Positions 41,548 to 50,582 of a stretch of 55,343 nucleotides of DNA are shown piece by piece (positions within the stretch are counted from its first letter, which is position 1; each line of letters begins with the position of its first letter). Source of the DNA: Chlorobaculum thiosulfatiphilum (lineage in GTDB: Bacteria > Bacteroidota > Chlorobiia > Chlorobiales > Chlorobiaceae); contig NZ_VDCH01000017.1 of NCBI RefSeq assembly GCF_006265165.1, positions 1-55,343 of the forward strand, given 5' to 3'. The notes below the pieces were generated by a model, which had not been told where the DNA came from, made no database searches, and saw only the letters and a list, made by a program, of their open reading frames with translations. The translations under genes and the position numbers were made by a program.

Positions 41548-41901
41548 ATGAAAGAGAATCTGATCAGGGACAAGAGTTATCGGTTTGCGTTGAGCATCAT
41601 TGATCTTTATAAGATTCTTGTTGCAAAGCAAGAGTATGTGATGTCAAAGCAGCTGCTTAAATCTGGAACGAGTATCGGAGCAAATGTTGAAGAGGCACTT
41701 GCAGGTCAAAGCAGAGCTGATTTTCTTTCGAAAATGTCTATTGCATCCAAAGAGGCACGGGAAGCACGTTACTAGCTACATCTTCTTCGTGATAGCAATA
41801 CTCTTGATACTGAACACCTCATCCATCTGATTCAGGAATCTGAAAGCCTGATTAATATCCTTACTTCAATAGTGAAAACAACCTCCATAAAAAAAGCTTA
41901 A
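41548..41901 (+). pseudogene. Four-helix-bundle (S23/bAvd-type) protein with in-frame amber codon
   Basis: The frame from ATG 41548 runs 75 codons to a TAG at 41773-41775, then stays open in the same frame to TAA at 41899-41901. The total is 117 residues, the normal length of this family (PF05635). Before the stop it reads SGTSIGANVEEALAGQSRAD and SIASKEAREARY; after it, LHLLRDSNTLDTEHLIHLI. Family members have tryptophan where the amber codon falls (RYW), so a single TGG to TAG change explains the break. The family is known from intervening sequences in 23S rRNA genes, from diversity-generating retroelements and as stand-alone genes of unknown function. Low-complexity repeats flank it. Confidence 0.8.
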
Positions 41902-41911
41902 AGCTTTTTTT
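41889..41911. terminator. Symmetric A/T-tract palindrome after the S23 remnant
   Basis: Seven A, GCTT, one A, AAGC and seven T form a perfect palindrome overlapping the S23 stop. It can fold as a terminator on either strand, and could reduce transcription from fnlA into capF. Confidence 0.5.
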
Positions 41912-42085
41912 ATGATTCTTGATTTTGGATTCTGAATTTTGAATTGTTTAAGAAAATAGTGAAAAAAATAACCGATTAGTGCTCTGGAAGTTATAGTAAT
42001 TCAAAATCCATAATTTAGAATTTAAAATCTTCTTTTATATGTCTGTAACCCCTGAATCCAAAATCAAAAATTCAGAATCCAAAAT
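41912..42085. repeat. GATTTTGAATT-type repeats, right copies (direct and inverted)
   Basis: TTGATTTTGGATTCTGAATT at about 41919 repeats the left copy in direct orientation. AATTCAAAATCCATAATTTAG at 41999 (partial) and two GAATCCAAAAT units in 42053-42085 are inverted. The last two lie inside the capF/fnlB reading frame. Confidence 0.55.
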
Positions 42086-43205
42086 TGCCAAAGTTTTAGT
42101 AACCGGTTCGAACGGTTTTGTCGGTAAAAATCTGTGTTCTGTGTTACGTACGATGGAGGGGGTTCAGCTCAATGAGTTCGATATCACCAATTTTCCTGTC
42201 GATCTCGAACGGATGCTGAGTGATGCCGATGTTGTTGTGCATCTCGCAGGTGTAAACCGTCCAAAGAACAAACAGGAGTTTATGACCGGTAACGCTGGGT
42301 TAACGGAAAGTATCTGTTCATTTTTAGGTCGATCCGGGAACCCAGCAAAAATTGTACTCGCTTCGTCAATCCAAGCCGAGTGTGACAATCCTTATGGGCA
42401 GAGCAAATTTCAGGCCGAAGAGACCATCCGTGAGTATGCCGAAAACAGTGGCGCGATAGCTGTTGTCTATCGGTTCAAAAACTTGTTCGGTAAATGGTGC
42501 AGGCCGAACTACAACTCCGTGACAGCGACCTTTTGTCATAACATCGCTCACGGATTGCCGATTTCCGTCTCCGACCCGTCAAAGGTGATCGAACTTACCT
42601 ACATTGATGATGTGGTCAATGCTCTGGTTCGTGAGATTTTGGATGATGAGTCACAAGCTCAGCAAGGCTTCTTTTTCGCTCCGGAACTCACGGGGTATCC
42701 CATATCGCTTGGAGAACTTGCCGATCTGATAACCTCCTTCCGAAAATCGCGCGAAACGCTTGAAATGCCCGGGTTTGACAGCTTCCTCATCAAGGCACTG
42801 TATGCAACCTATCTATCGTATCTGGATGGAGAGGAATTTGCGTATCCGCTTACGATAAGGTCTGACGAGCGCGGTTGTCTCGCGGAGATGATGAAAAGCC
42901 GCACATTCGGGCAGATTTTCGTTTCACGAACGAAACCGGGCATTACACGCGGCAACCACTATCACCATACGAAAACGGAAAAGTTCATGGTGGTGGAGGG
43001 AGAGGCGGTCATCCGGTTCCGCCGTATCGATAGTGACGAAATTATCGAGCATCGCGTATCAGGTCAGGAGTTCAAGGTTGTCGATATACCTCCAGGCTAC
43101 ACGCACCACATCACCAACACAGGTCAGGGTGAACTGGTGACGCTCTTTTGGGCTTCGGAAATGTTCAATCCTGAACGGCCCGATACTTATTTTATGACTG
43201 TCTGA
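42039..43205 (+). CDS. fnlB: Bifunctional SDR-cupin reductase (FnlB/CapF/WbjC)
   Basis: This 388-residue protein has an N-terminal SDR domain ([14 protein letters not shown] from residue 19) and a C-terminal cupin with the metal-binding [17 protein letters not shown] and PPGYTHHI. In CapF the cupin does C3 epimerisation and the SDR domain reduces C4, the second step to UDP-L-FucNAc. Known CapF proteins begin almost at the glycine-rich motif. Here 16 extra residues ([12 protein letters not shown]) are encoded by the GAATCCAAAAT repeat. No start codon lies between the ATG at 42039 and the motif, so the repeat appears to be translated. Confidence 0.9.
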   Translation: MSVTPESKIKNSESKIAKVLVTGSNGFVGKNLCSVLRTMEGVQLNEFDITNFPVDLERMLSDADVVVHLAGVNRPKNKQEFMTGNAGLTESICSFLGRSGNPAKIVLASSIQAECDNPYGQSKFQAEETIREYAENSGAIAVVYRFKNLFGKWCRPNYNSVTATFCHNIAHGLPISVSDPSKVIELTYIDDVVNALVREILDDESQAQQGFFFAPELTGYPISLGELADLITSFRKSRETLEMPGFDSFLIKALYATYLSYLDGEEFAYPLTIRSDERGCLAEMMKSRTFGQIFVSRTKPGITRGNHYHHTKTEKFMVVEGEAVIRFRRIDSDEIIEHRVSGQEFKVVDIPPGYTHHITNTGQGELVTLFWASEMFNPERPDTYFMTV

Positions 43206-43254
43206 TTTTATCCATGAATTGATTCGGTTTTTGGGCAACTATTTTTCTTTTGCC

Positions 43255-44388
43255 GTGAAAAAATTAAAAGTAATGACTATTGTTGGTACCCGTCCGGAGA
43301 TCATCCGGCTTTCGCGGGTGCTGGCAAAGCTCGATGAGCATACGAATCATGTTCTGGTGCATACCGGCCAGAATTACGATTACGAGCTGAACCAGATATT
43401 TTTTGACGATCTCGATATTCGCAAGCCAGACCATTTTCTCGAAGCGGCAGGCTCTACAGCGGCGGAAACTGTTGGATTGATCATTGCAAAAGCCGACAGC
43501 GTGATGGAGCAGGAGAGACCGGATGCGCTCTTGATTCTTGGTGATACGAACTCCTGTCTCGCGGCTTACCCGGCAAAGCGCCGAAAGATACCAGTATTCC
43601 ATATGGAGGCTGGTAATCGTTGTTTCGATCAGCGGGTTCCTGAGGAGATCAATCGTAAAATTGTTGATCATACGGCGGACATTAATCTGACATACAGCGA
43701 TATTGCTCGCGAGTATCTGCTTGCAGAAGGATTACCGGCGGACCGCATTATCAAGACGGGAAGCCCCATGTTTGAGGTGCTTACGCATTATCGCGACAAG
43801 ATCGAGCGCTCCGATGTGCTACAGCGCCTTGCTTTGGAGCATGGCGAGTACTTCGTTGTGAGCGCGCATCGTGAAGAGAACATTGAGTCGAGACAAAACT
43901 TCATGTGCCTCGTTGACATCTTGAACACGCTTGCTGAGAAGTCGGGCAAGCGGGTGATTGTATCGACCCATCCACGTACGAGAAAACGAGTAGAGGCAGA
44001 AGGGGTAACATTCGACCAGCGGGTAGAGCTGCTCAAGCCACTTGGTTTTTCTGATTATGTGCATCTGCAGATGCATGCCAAAGCCGTGCTGTCGGATAGC
44101 GGCACCATTACCGAGGAGTCCTCGATTCTGAATTTTCCCGCGCTCAACATCCGGGAAGCGCACGAGCGTCCCGAAGGGATGGAAGAGGCCAGCGTGATGA
44201 TGGTTGGCCTCGATGTCGATCTCGTCATGCAGGCGATGGCCATTATTGATGCGCAGCCACGTGGTGAAGAGCGCGGATTGCGGCAGGTATCCGACTATTC
44301 GATGCCGAATGTTTCGGACAAGGTGCTTCGGATTATACTCAGCTATACCGGTTATGTAAACCGGGTAGTGTGGCGAAGAATGATGTGA
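43255..44388 (+). CDS. fnlC: UDP-sugar C2-epimerase (FnlC/CapG/WbjD), WecB family
   Basis: The GTG at 43255 gives 377 residues, the family length, beginning [23 protein letters not shown] at 43219 would add 12 residues with no support. [53 protein letters not shown] and [12 protein letters not shown] are the landmarks of the non-hydrolysing UDP-GlcNAc 2-epimerase fold. FnlC makes UDP-N-acetyl-L-fucosamine in the last step of the route begun by FnlA and FnlB, so the three genes together form a complete pathway. Confidence 0.93.
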   Translation: MKKLKVMTIVGTRPEIIRLSRVLAKLDEHTNHVLVHTGQNYDYELNQIFFDDLDIRKPDHFLEAAGSTAAETVGLIIAKADSVMEQERPDALLILGDTNSCLAAYPAKRRKIPVFHMEAGNRCFDQRVPEEINRKIVDHTADINLTYSDIAREYLLAEGLPADRIIKTGSPMFEVLTHYRDKIERSDVLQRLALEHGEYFVVSAHREENIESRQNFMCLVDILNTLAEKSGKRVIVSTHPRTRKRVEAEGVTFDQRVELLKPLGFSDYVHLQMHAKAVLSDSGTITEESSILNFPALNIREAHERPEGMEEASVMMVGLDVDLVMQAMAIIDAQPRGEERGLRQVSDYSMPNVSDKVLRIILSYTGYVNRVVWRRMM

Positions 44389-44473
44389 TAAAGACATAAT
44401 GCAATAGTATATATATTATTTGGATATTCATATTTGACCTGTCTGCAAAGAACAAAAATACTTAAAGATTGAT

Positions 44474-45283
44474 ATGCTTATATCTATTATTGTACCTACA
44501 TTTGAGCCTGGTGAATATTTGAATATGTGTTTGCAGTCGATTCGTAATCAAACCTTAGAGAGTTATAATTATGAGGTAATAGTTGTTTTGAATGGTTGTA
44601 AAGACCCATATTATAAAAATATAGAGGCCTTTTTTTTGCAAAAAAATTATTATAATTATCATTTGCTTTATTCTGAGCGAAGAGGTGTTTCCTTGGCTAG
44701 AAATATGGGACTTAAAGCTGCAAAAGGCAATAATATAGTCTTTGTTGATGATGATGATTTGATTTCCCCTGAATTTTTAGAAAAATTATTAATTCATAGT
44801 GGTGAAGGTATTGTTGTTGTTAGTAATTTTAAGGTCTTTAAAGGTAGTGATAACAATGAGTGTAGTGATGATTATATTACTCGCTGTTATATGCGTAATA
44901 AGGCAAAAGAAAGAAACTCGCTTTTTTACAAAAGGTGTTTTATGTCAAGTGTTTGTGCTAAGCTAATTCCTGCCAATGCAGTAATAGGTAGAGTTTTTAA
45001 TGAGAATATATCAAATGGTGAAGATGGTTTATATATGTATTTAATTAGTGACAAGGTGAGTCGTATAGAGTTAGCTGCTGAAGAGGCTATTTATTATAGA
45101 AGAGTTCGTGAAAATTCTTTATCGAGAGGGAATATATCTTCTTTTGTTAAGATAAAGCAATGTTTTGTTGCGATATATGAATATAGTGTTATATATATTA
45201 AGAGTCCTTTAAAGTATAGTTTGATAATCTATTTGGCTCGTCTGGTCGCATCTATTAAGAGATTGATGATAACAATTCGCTAG
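44474..45283 (+). CDS. Glycosyltransferase family 2
   Basis: This 269-residue GT-A protein opens with ISIIVPTFEPGEYLNMCLQS. RGVSLARNMGLKAAKG follows, then the metal/donor-binding acidic run FVDDDDL (near residue 93). A later NGEDGLYMYLI provides the acidic residue before the catalytic region. The C-terminal 70 residues are basic and hydrophobic and could bind the membrane. The gene is again very AT-rich compared with the fnl genes before it. The sugar is unknown. Confidence 0.87.
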   Translation: MLISIIVPTFEPGEYLNMCLQSIRNQTLESYNYEVIVVLNGCKDPYYKNIEAFFLQKNYYNYHLLYSERRGVSLARNMGLKAAKGNNIVFVDDDDLISPEFLEKLLIHSGEGIVVVSNFKVFKGSDNNECSDDYITRCYMRNKAKERNSLFYKRCFMSSVCAKLIPANAVIGRVFNENISNGEDGLYMYLISDKVSRIELAAEEAIYYRRVRENSLSRGNISSFVKIKQCFVAIYEYSVIYIKSPLKYSLIIYLARLVASIKRLMITIR

Positions 45284-45614
45284 TGGCTTACAAAAAAAGA
45301 AATAACTGATTATATAGATGATAAGGTGATAGCGTAAAAGTCGAATCTTAAAAAAGAGTTAAACTTTTGATCTGTTTTGATTTTGTATAAGAACAGTATT
45401 TAAAAGAAAGAATTTTGTTAAAAATAGTCTTTTTTTTGTATAAATACTATATTTACAAGAAGGTGAATTTCTTGAAGCTTTATTTAAAAAATTCGATAAT
45501 TGATGAGTTCACACTTAAAGGCTTGTGCTGCTCGGTTAATTTGCATAAAACTCTGCAGTTAAAATGTAGATTAGATTGAAAGAGATAACGCTTTGTCGTT
45601 TAGTGCATTACAAA
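45284..45614. other. 330 bp AT-rich intergenic region
   Basis: No gene or clear structured signal is seen. The G+C content rises at the following WbuB-like gene, so this is another likely segment boundary. Confidence 0.35.
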
Positions 45615-46868
45615 ATGAAAATATTATACTTACACCAATATTTCAATACGCCTAATATGTCCGGTGGGACAAGGTCATATGAAATGGCACGGCGGTTGGT
45701 GGCTATGGGCCATGAAGTCAATATGGTGACTTCATGGCGAACAGGTCATAATAAGAAAGATTGGTTTGAGACTAAGGAGGCTGGTATTACGGTTCATTGG
45801 TTGCCCGTTCATTATTCGAATCATTTAAGCTATCGTGAACGGATTAGGGCATTCTTTGATTTTGCAATTAAGAGTTCGTTGAAAGCTGCTACATTAGAGG
45901 CTGATATAATATTTGCTACGAGTACCCCTCTGACTATTGCTTTACCCGCAGTATATGCAAGTCGTAAGAAGAAAATACCGATGGTGTTCGAAGTTCGTGA
46001 TTTATGGCCTGAGATGCCTATTGCAATGGGTGCATTGAAGAACAATATCCTTCGATATGCAGCTCGTGAACTTGAGAAATGGGCATACCGCAATTCCGAT
46101 GCTGTTGTAGCACTATCTCCCGGAATGAAAGCTGGTATTGTGTCTGCAGGCTTCTCTTCTAAGTGCATATCAGTAATACCAAATAGTAGTGATAATGCTG
46201 AATTTGCCTACAATGCATCGTTAGCACAATCCTTTAGAAGCTCTCGGCCGTGGCTTGGAGATAAGCCATTGCTCTGCTATGCTGGTACCTTTGGTAAGGT
46301 AAATGGCGTTGGTTATGCTGTTTCGCTTGCCAAGGCATTGCGTGATCGTGATTCAGATATTCGCATACTCTTGGTAGGCGATGGGGCTGAGCGTGACTTA
46401 GTGATTCAAGAGGCAAAAAAGGCTGGCGTGTTTGAATTTAATCTGTTTTTCGAAACTGAAATGCCAAAAAAGAGAATGCCAGAACTTTTTTCTGCTTCAA
46501 CAATGAGCGCTACTTTGTTTATGGATTTGCCAGAAATGCAATCGAATTCTTCAAACAAATTTTTTGATGCATTAGCCGCAGGTAAACCTGTTTTAATAAA
46601 TTATGGCGGTTGGATGCATGATTTGGTTTCATCTAACAACTGTGGGCTTACGATGTGGCGCAAACCAATGGATGCAGTTGCGGCAGAACTTGATAGAGTG
46701 TTGCATGATCCAGCCTGGCTCTGCAAAGCCGGGCAAGCGTCACGTCAACTTGCTGAAAAATATTTTGATCGTGACACATTAGCAGCACAACTTGAGCAAG
46801 TTCTCATGGCTGTTATTGATGGCAAGTCGGAGCATGCAGAGGAATTTGCATTTGGAATATATTGTTAA
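45615..46868 (+). CDS. Glycosyltransferase family 4 (WbuB-like)
   Basis: The ATG at 45615 gives 417 residues beginning MKILYLHQYFNTPNMSGGTR, the opening typical of the WbuB subgroup. DLWPEMPIAMGALKN, VALSPGMKAGI, LCYAGTFGKVNGV, LLVGDGAER and KFFDALAAGKPVLINYGGW match GT4 donor-binding patterns. In E. coli, WbuB is reported as an L-fucosamine transferase, so pairing with the UDP-L-FucNAc pathway just upstream is meaningful. The specificity remains an inference. A TTG-started extension from 45576 is unlikely. Confidence 0.85.
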   Translation: MKILYLHQYFNTPNMSGGTRSYEMARRLVAMGHEVNMVTSWRTGHNKKDWFETKEAGITVHWLPVHYSNHLSYRERIRAFFDFAIKSSLKAATLEADIIFATSTPLTIALPAVYASRKKKIPMVFEVRDLWPEMPIAMGALKNNILRYAARELEKWAYRNSDAVVALSPGMKAGIVSAGFSSKCISVIPNSSDNAEFAYNASLAQSFRSSRPWLGDKPLLCYAGTFGKVNGVGYAVSLAKALRDRDSDIRILLVGDGAERDLVIQEAKKAGVFEFNLFFETEMPKKRMPELFSASTMSATLFMDLPEMQSNSSNKFFDALAAGKPVLINYGGWMHDLVSSNNCGLTMWRKPMDAVAAELDRVLHDPAWLCKAGQASRQLAEKYFDRDTLAAQLEQVLMAVIDGKSEHAEEFAFGIYC

Positions 46869-46998
46869 ACATTTATTTAAATTTAAATATAGTGTCACAG
46901 GTGAGTGTGATTCCTCTATGTTAGCTCTCTTGCGATTCTCACAGAGAGAATATTGGTGAAGCTAAAATATAGGACGGCTTTGAAACCCTATTATCACA

Positions 46999-47634
46999 AT
47001 GCATAGTATCCCCTTTATAAAAGCTTATGAGTCATTCCAGAAGCGCCTGTTCGATCTTCTGCTCACGATTCCAGGTACTCTTCTGATTCTTCCTTTTTTA
47101 CTCGTTTTAGCTCTTTTTGTAAGGATATTTCACGGCAGCCCGCTGTTTTTTGTTCAGGTCAGGCCGGGAAAGCACGGCAAACCGTTCAGGATGTACAAGT
47201 TTCGCACCATGACGAATGCCCGGAATGCTGAGGGCAATCTGTTGCCTGATCATGAGCGTTTGACTCCTCTGGGAAAATTTCTGCGTGCTACCAGCCTCGA
47301 TGAGTTTCCGGAATTGATCAATGTACTGAAGGGGGAAATGAGTCTTGTCGGGCCAAGACCACTATTAATGGAATATCTGCCATTGTATTCTACCGAACAG
47401 AATCGCCGCCATGCAGTGAAACCGGGGATGACCGGATGGGCGCAGATCAATGGCCGCAATGCCATCAGTTGGGAAGAGAAGTTCAGGTACGATGTGTGGT
47501 ATGTTGATCACTGGTCGCTATGGCTGGATATCAAGATACTTGCGATGACCATATTGAATGTCGTATTGCGTAAAGGAATCAATCATAATGCAACTGAGAC
47601 CATGCCTTATTTTCAGGGATCGACTCATCAATAG
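46999..47634 (+). CDS. PglC-type monotopic phosphoglycosyl transferase
   Basis: This 211-residue protein has an N-terminal re-entrant membrane helix (residues about 15-42, LLLTIPGTLLILPFLLVLAL). The bacterial sugar transferase domain follows: FRMYKFRTMT, TPLGKFLRATSLDEFPEL with the catalytic DE pair, LKGEMSLVGPRPLL and KPGMTGWAQINGRNAISWEEK. It moves a sugar-1-phosphate from a UDP-sugar to undecaprenyl phosphate at the inner membrane and so starts the repeat unit. The small size matches PglC, not the larger WbaP/WcaJ type. It stands just before a PglD-like gene, as in bacillosamine pathways. Confidence 0.93.
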   Translation: MHSIPFIKAYESFQKRLFDLLLTIPGTLLILPFLLVLALFVRIFHGSPLFFVQVRPGKHGKPFRMYKFRTMTNARNAEGNLLPDHERLTPLGKFLRATSLDEFPELINVLKGEMSLVGPRPLLMEYLPLYSTEQNRRHAVKPGMTGWAQINGRNAISWEEKFRYDVWYVDHWSLWLDIKILAMTILNVVLRKGINHNATETMPYFQGSTHQ

Positions 47635-47649
47635 TCAACAGAAAAGAGC

Positions 47650-48282
47650 ATGAAAAAGAGTTGCCGGCTTGCTCTGCTCGGAGCAAGTGGTCATGGTAAA
47701 GTGGTCGCTGATGCTGCGTTATTGGATGGATGGAGAGAAGTAGATTTTTTTGATGATGCATGGCCGGATGTTTCCTGTGTAGGGCCTTGGCCAGTTATTG
47801 GTAATTCTCAGTCTCTGATAGAACAGCTTTCGACGTATGATGGCGTGGTTGTGGCGATTGGCGATAATAGCATTCGGCTTCAAAAACTGACGTTGTTTCA
47901 GGAAATCGGATTGCCACTGGTTACCATTATTCATCCATCATCGGTTATCAGTCAGTATGGCCGGATAGGTAAAGGAACTGTTGTGTTTGCTGGTGCGATT
48001 ATCAATCCCTTTGCGGAAATCGGTTGCGGTTCAATCATCAATACTGCGGCCACCATTGATCACGACTGCAAGATTGCAGATGGCGTACATGTGAGCCCTG
48101 GTGCTCATCTCGGAGGCGGGGTGCAGGTTGGCAAGTCAACATGGATAGGTCTTGGCGCAAGTGTAAAGCAATGTATTCGAATCGGAGAAAATTCTATCGT
48201 TGGTATGGGCGCTGTCGTCGTTCGTGATGTACCTTCTGGTGTAACGGTTGTCGGGGTTCCCGCGCGTGAAATGAGAATATGA
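47650..48282 (+). CDS. PglD/NeuD-type sugar N-acyltransferase
   Basis: This 210-residue protein begins with LLGASGHGKVVADAAL (residues 9-24), the UDP-sugar-binding Rossmann half of PglD. A left-handed beta helix of hexapeptide repeats follows (INTAATIDHDCKIADGVHVSPGAHLGG), with the catalytic histidine at H138 and ending VGVPAREMRI. PglD acetylates the 4-amino group of UDP-4-amino sugars, consistent with the PglF and DegT enzymes of this locus. Its stop overlaps the ACP start, so an acyl-ACP donor in place of acetyl-CoA is also conceivable (inference). Confidence 0.88.
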   Translation: MKKSCRLALLGASGHGKVVADAALLDGWREVDFFDDAWPDVSCVGPWPVIGNSQSLIEQLSTYDGVVVAIGDNSIRLQKLTLFQEIGLPLVTIIHPSSVISQYGRIGKGTVVFAGAIINPFAEIGCGSIINTAATIDHDCKIADGVHVSPGAHLGGGVQVGKSTWIGLGASVKQCIRIGENSIVGMGAVVVRDVPSGVTVVGVPAREMRI

Positions 48283-48527
48283 GCATGAAAGATAAAATTA
48301 TTGCCATTATTCAGGAGTTAGCTGCTGAATCTGGCTGGAAAATAGTAAGCGACCTGAATTATGAGACCGTGTTGCTTGAGAGTGGGCTGGATTCACTGGG
48401 TTTTGCAATTCTTGTCGCTCGCCTGGAAGAGGAGTTGCGGTATGATCCATTTACCATGATGGACGAACCGTTCTATCCGCGAACACTGGGTGAATTCGTT
48501 GCTATCTACGAGCGCTATGCTTCATGA
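48279..48527 (+). CDS. Acyl carrier protein
   Basis: This 82-residue acidic protein has the phosphopantetheine site ESGLDSLGFAIL, with the modified serine at S39. It starts at an ATG overlapping the stop of the acetyltransferase (ATGA), with a second ATG at 48285, and its stop overlaps the start of the ligase. It is not next to fatty-acid synthesis genes, so it appears dedicated to this pathway: it would carry an acyl group loaded by the ligase and modified by the reductase downstream. Confidence 0.88.
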   Translation: MSMKDKIIAIIQELAAESGWKIVSDLNYETVLLESGLDSLGFAILVARLEEELRYDPFTMMDEPFYPRTLGEFVAIYERYAS

Positions 48528-49849
48528 AAGCCGAGACATTATCCGGGATAGTCGGAAGTTTATGCGGTGATCATTCGGTTGTTGCGACTCCATCAGTAGT
48601 CTGTTCTGTAGGTAAACTACTCGAACATGCCGATGAACTTTATCGTCGTTCATCGGTTACCACGGCAAGTCGTGTAGCTCTCAGCGGGTTGTCCGCCTTG
48701 TCATTGATGACGGGACTTGTCGCGTTCGATGGTAAAGTTGAGGCGATGCTGCTTCTTCCGGTTGCTTTGGATGAAGCGACTTTTGATCGACTGATTGCAT
48801 CTGCCGGATGCACCCATCTCATGGATGCTGACGGTATTCGTACCTTGCCGAATTGTCTGGCTGGTGATACTGAATTCAATGTCGAAGGAACACAATGGTT
48901 GCTTGCGACTTCCGGCACGACAGGGACTCCCAAACTGATCTGCCATACACTGGCGTCCATTACCCGTTCGGTTAAGAGAGACAGAACAAAAGGAGCGCAT
49001 TTTGTGTGGGGGTTACTGTACGAAACCTCACGATTTGCCGGTTTACAGGTGGTTTTGCAAGCATTGTTTTCTGGCTCCCTGCTCATCGCTTCCGAGTCGA
49101 GCGAGTTTGATTCGCAGATTGAAGCTTTTGTTCGGCATGGGGTCAATGCCTTGTCTGCTACACCGTCGTTATGGCGGAAAATGCTCATGGATGCGCGAAT
49201 CAAGGCTTGTCCGTTACGGCAGATTACGCTTGGGGGAGAAATAGCAGATCAGCAGATTCTGGATGCTTTGAGGCGCTCTTTTCCGGCAGCGAGAATCGTT
49301 CATATTTATGCCTCAACGGAAGCGGGAGTGGCCTTTTCTGTCAATGATTGCTGTGCCGGTTTTCCGGCGGCATGGCTACGGAGTGAACATTCTCCTATAC
49401 CTTTGCGCATACGAGATGATGGACACCTGTTGATCAAGCCTGCCAAACTTCCTGATGGGCAGGAAATTGCAAGACGTCTCGATGCTGATGGTTATCTTGA
49501 TACGACGGATATTGTGTATGTCGAGGGCGATCGGGTGTTTTTTTCGGGTCGTGCATCGGGAGCTATCAATGTTGGTGGCAACAAAGTCATTCCGGAATTT
49601 GTAGAGCAGCATCTCAGGTGTGTCGATGGTGTGCTCGACGTCCATGTATTTGGGAAGAAAAACAGTATCATAGGGCAGCTTGTTGCGGTTAAAGTTGTCG
49701 CCCGCTCAGGCGTTGATACTGCTTTGTTGCGGGGCGCGATCATTGGCTATTGCAAGGTACACCTGGAGAAATGGCAAATTCCTGGAGTTATCTTTTTTGT
49801 GGCTGAACTTAAAGAGAGTATGGCGGGAAAGCGTGAAAGAGTGGTATGA
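48524..49849 (+). CDS. AMP-forming acyl-activating enzyme (ANL superfamily)
   Basis: This 441-residue protein is a short ANL adenylating enzyme. It has the P-loop ATSGTTGTPK at residues 128-137, IYASTEAGVAF, LDTTDIVYVEGDRVFFSGR and, near the C-terminus, MAGKRERV with the catalytic lysine. It is about 100 residues shorter than typical acyl-CoA ligases, mainly in the N-terminal half. Overlap with the ACP gene suggests that it loads an acid directly onto that ACP; the acid is unknown. Its stop overlaps the reductase start (ATGATG). Confidence 0.87.
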   Translation: MKAETLSGIVGSLCGDHSVVATPSVVCSVGKLLEHADELYRRSSVTTASRVALSGLSALSLMTGLVAFDGKVEAMLLLPVALDEATFDRLIASAGCTHLMDADGIRTLPNCLAGDTEFNVEGTQWLLATSGTTGTPKLICHTLASITRSVKRDRTKGAHFVWGLLYETSRFAGLQVVLQALFSGSLLIASESSEFDSQIEAFVRHGVNALSATPSLWRKMLMDARIKACPLRQITLGGEIADQQILDALRRSFPAARIVHIYASTEAGVAFSVNDCCAGFPAAWLRSEHSPIPLRIRDDGHLLIKPAKLPDGQEIARRLDADGYLDTTDIVYVEGDRVFFSGRASGAINVGGNKVIPEFVEQHLRCVDGVLDVHVFGKKNSIIGQLVAVKVVARSGVDTALLRGAIIGYCKVHLEKWQIPGVIFFVAELKESMAGKRERVV

Positions 49850-50571
49850 TGAAAGTCGTTGTTGTTACTGGCGCCACGCGCGGACTGGGACTTGCGATTG
49901 CTCACCAATGCATTACTGATGGGTATAAAGTTGTTGCTGTGGGACGCTCCATGACCGGGCAACTTAATTTGTTATTACAGCAGTATGATGGGCAAATTGT
50001 ATTTGAACGATATGATTTTTCCGATATAACTGGTATTCATTCATTTGCCGTCGATCTTGTGAAACGGCATGGGCGGCCTTGGGGATTGGTAAACAACGCA
50101 GCTATCGGTATTGATGGTGTCCTCGCTACGATGCATGAAAAAGATATTTCCAAGCTTATAAAAATTAATATAGAAGCACCTGTTCTATTGACCAAGTACT
50201 TGTTGCGCTCTATGCTTCTGAACAGGTGTGGTCGAATAATCAATGTGTCTTCGATTATAGCTTCCACGGGATTTAACGGACTCTCTGTTTATGGCGCCAC
50301 AAAAGCCGCTCTCGCTGGTTTTACGAAGTCACTCGCCCGGGAGGTTGGCAAAGCGCATATAACTGTCAATGCTCTTTCGCCTGGTTTTATGGAAACCGAT
50401 ATGACCTCAAAGATACAGAAGGAAAGGTTCGATTCAATCAGGCGTCGCTCTCCGTCCGGGCATTTAGCTTCCGTTGAAGATGCCGCTCATGCGGTGAGTT
50501 ATCTTTTGAGTGATAGTGCGTTGCGTGTGACGGGGACAACAATCACTGTTGATGCTGGAACCACTGCGTGA
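49846..50571 (+). CDS. FabG-like SDR (3-oxoacyl-ACP reductase family)
   Basis: This 241-residue SDR has TGATRGLG at residues 8-15, NNAAIGIDG, the catalytic serine in INVSSIIAS, Y149/K153 in YGATK, and the FabG-like ending RVTGTTITVDAGT. It is translationally coupled to the ligase. In this setting it most likely reduces a beta-keto acyl group on the neighbouring ACP, giving a 3-hydroxyacyl group. A sugar reductase role is the alternative. Confidence 0.87.
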   Translation: MMKVVVVTGATRGLGLAIAHQCITDGYKVVAVGRSMTGQLNLLLQQYDGQIVFERYDFSDITGIHSFAVDLVKRHGRPWGLVNNAAIGIDGVLATMHEKDISKLIKINIEAPVLLTKYLLRSMLLNRCGRIINVSSIIASTGFNGLSVYGATKAALAGFTKSLAREVGKAHITVNALSPGFMETDMTSKIQKERFDSIRRRSPSGHLASVEDAAHAVSYLLSDSALRVTGTTITVDAGTTA

Positions 50572-50582
50572 ATTAAAAAAAT

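Noticed and set aside
41773-41775. The amber codon as pyrrolysine or other recoding
   Set aside because: The aligned residue in the family is an ordinary tryptophan and a single base change explains it. No recoding machinery is seen in the window.
41548-41901. A diversity-generating retroelement, because the S23-type fold is shared with bAvd proteins
   Set aside because: No reverse transcriptase and no template/variable repeat pair is present nearby.
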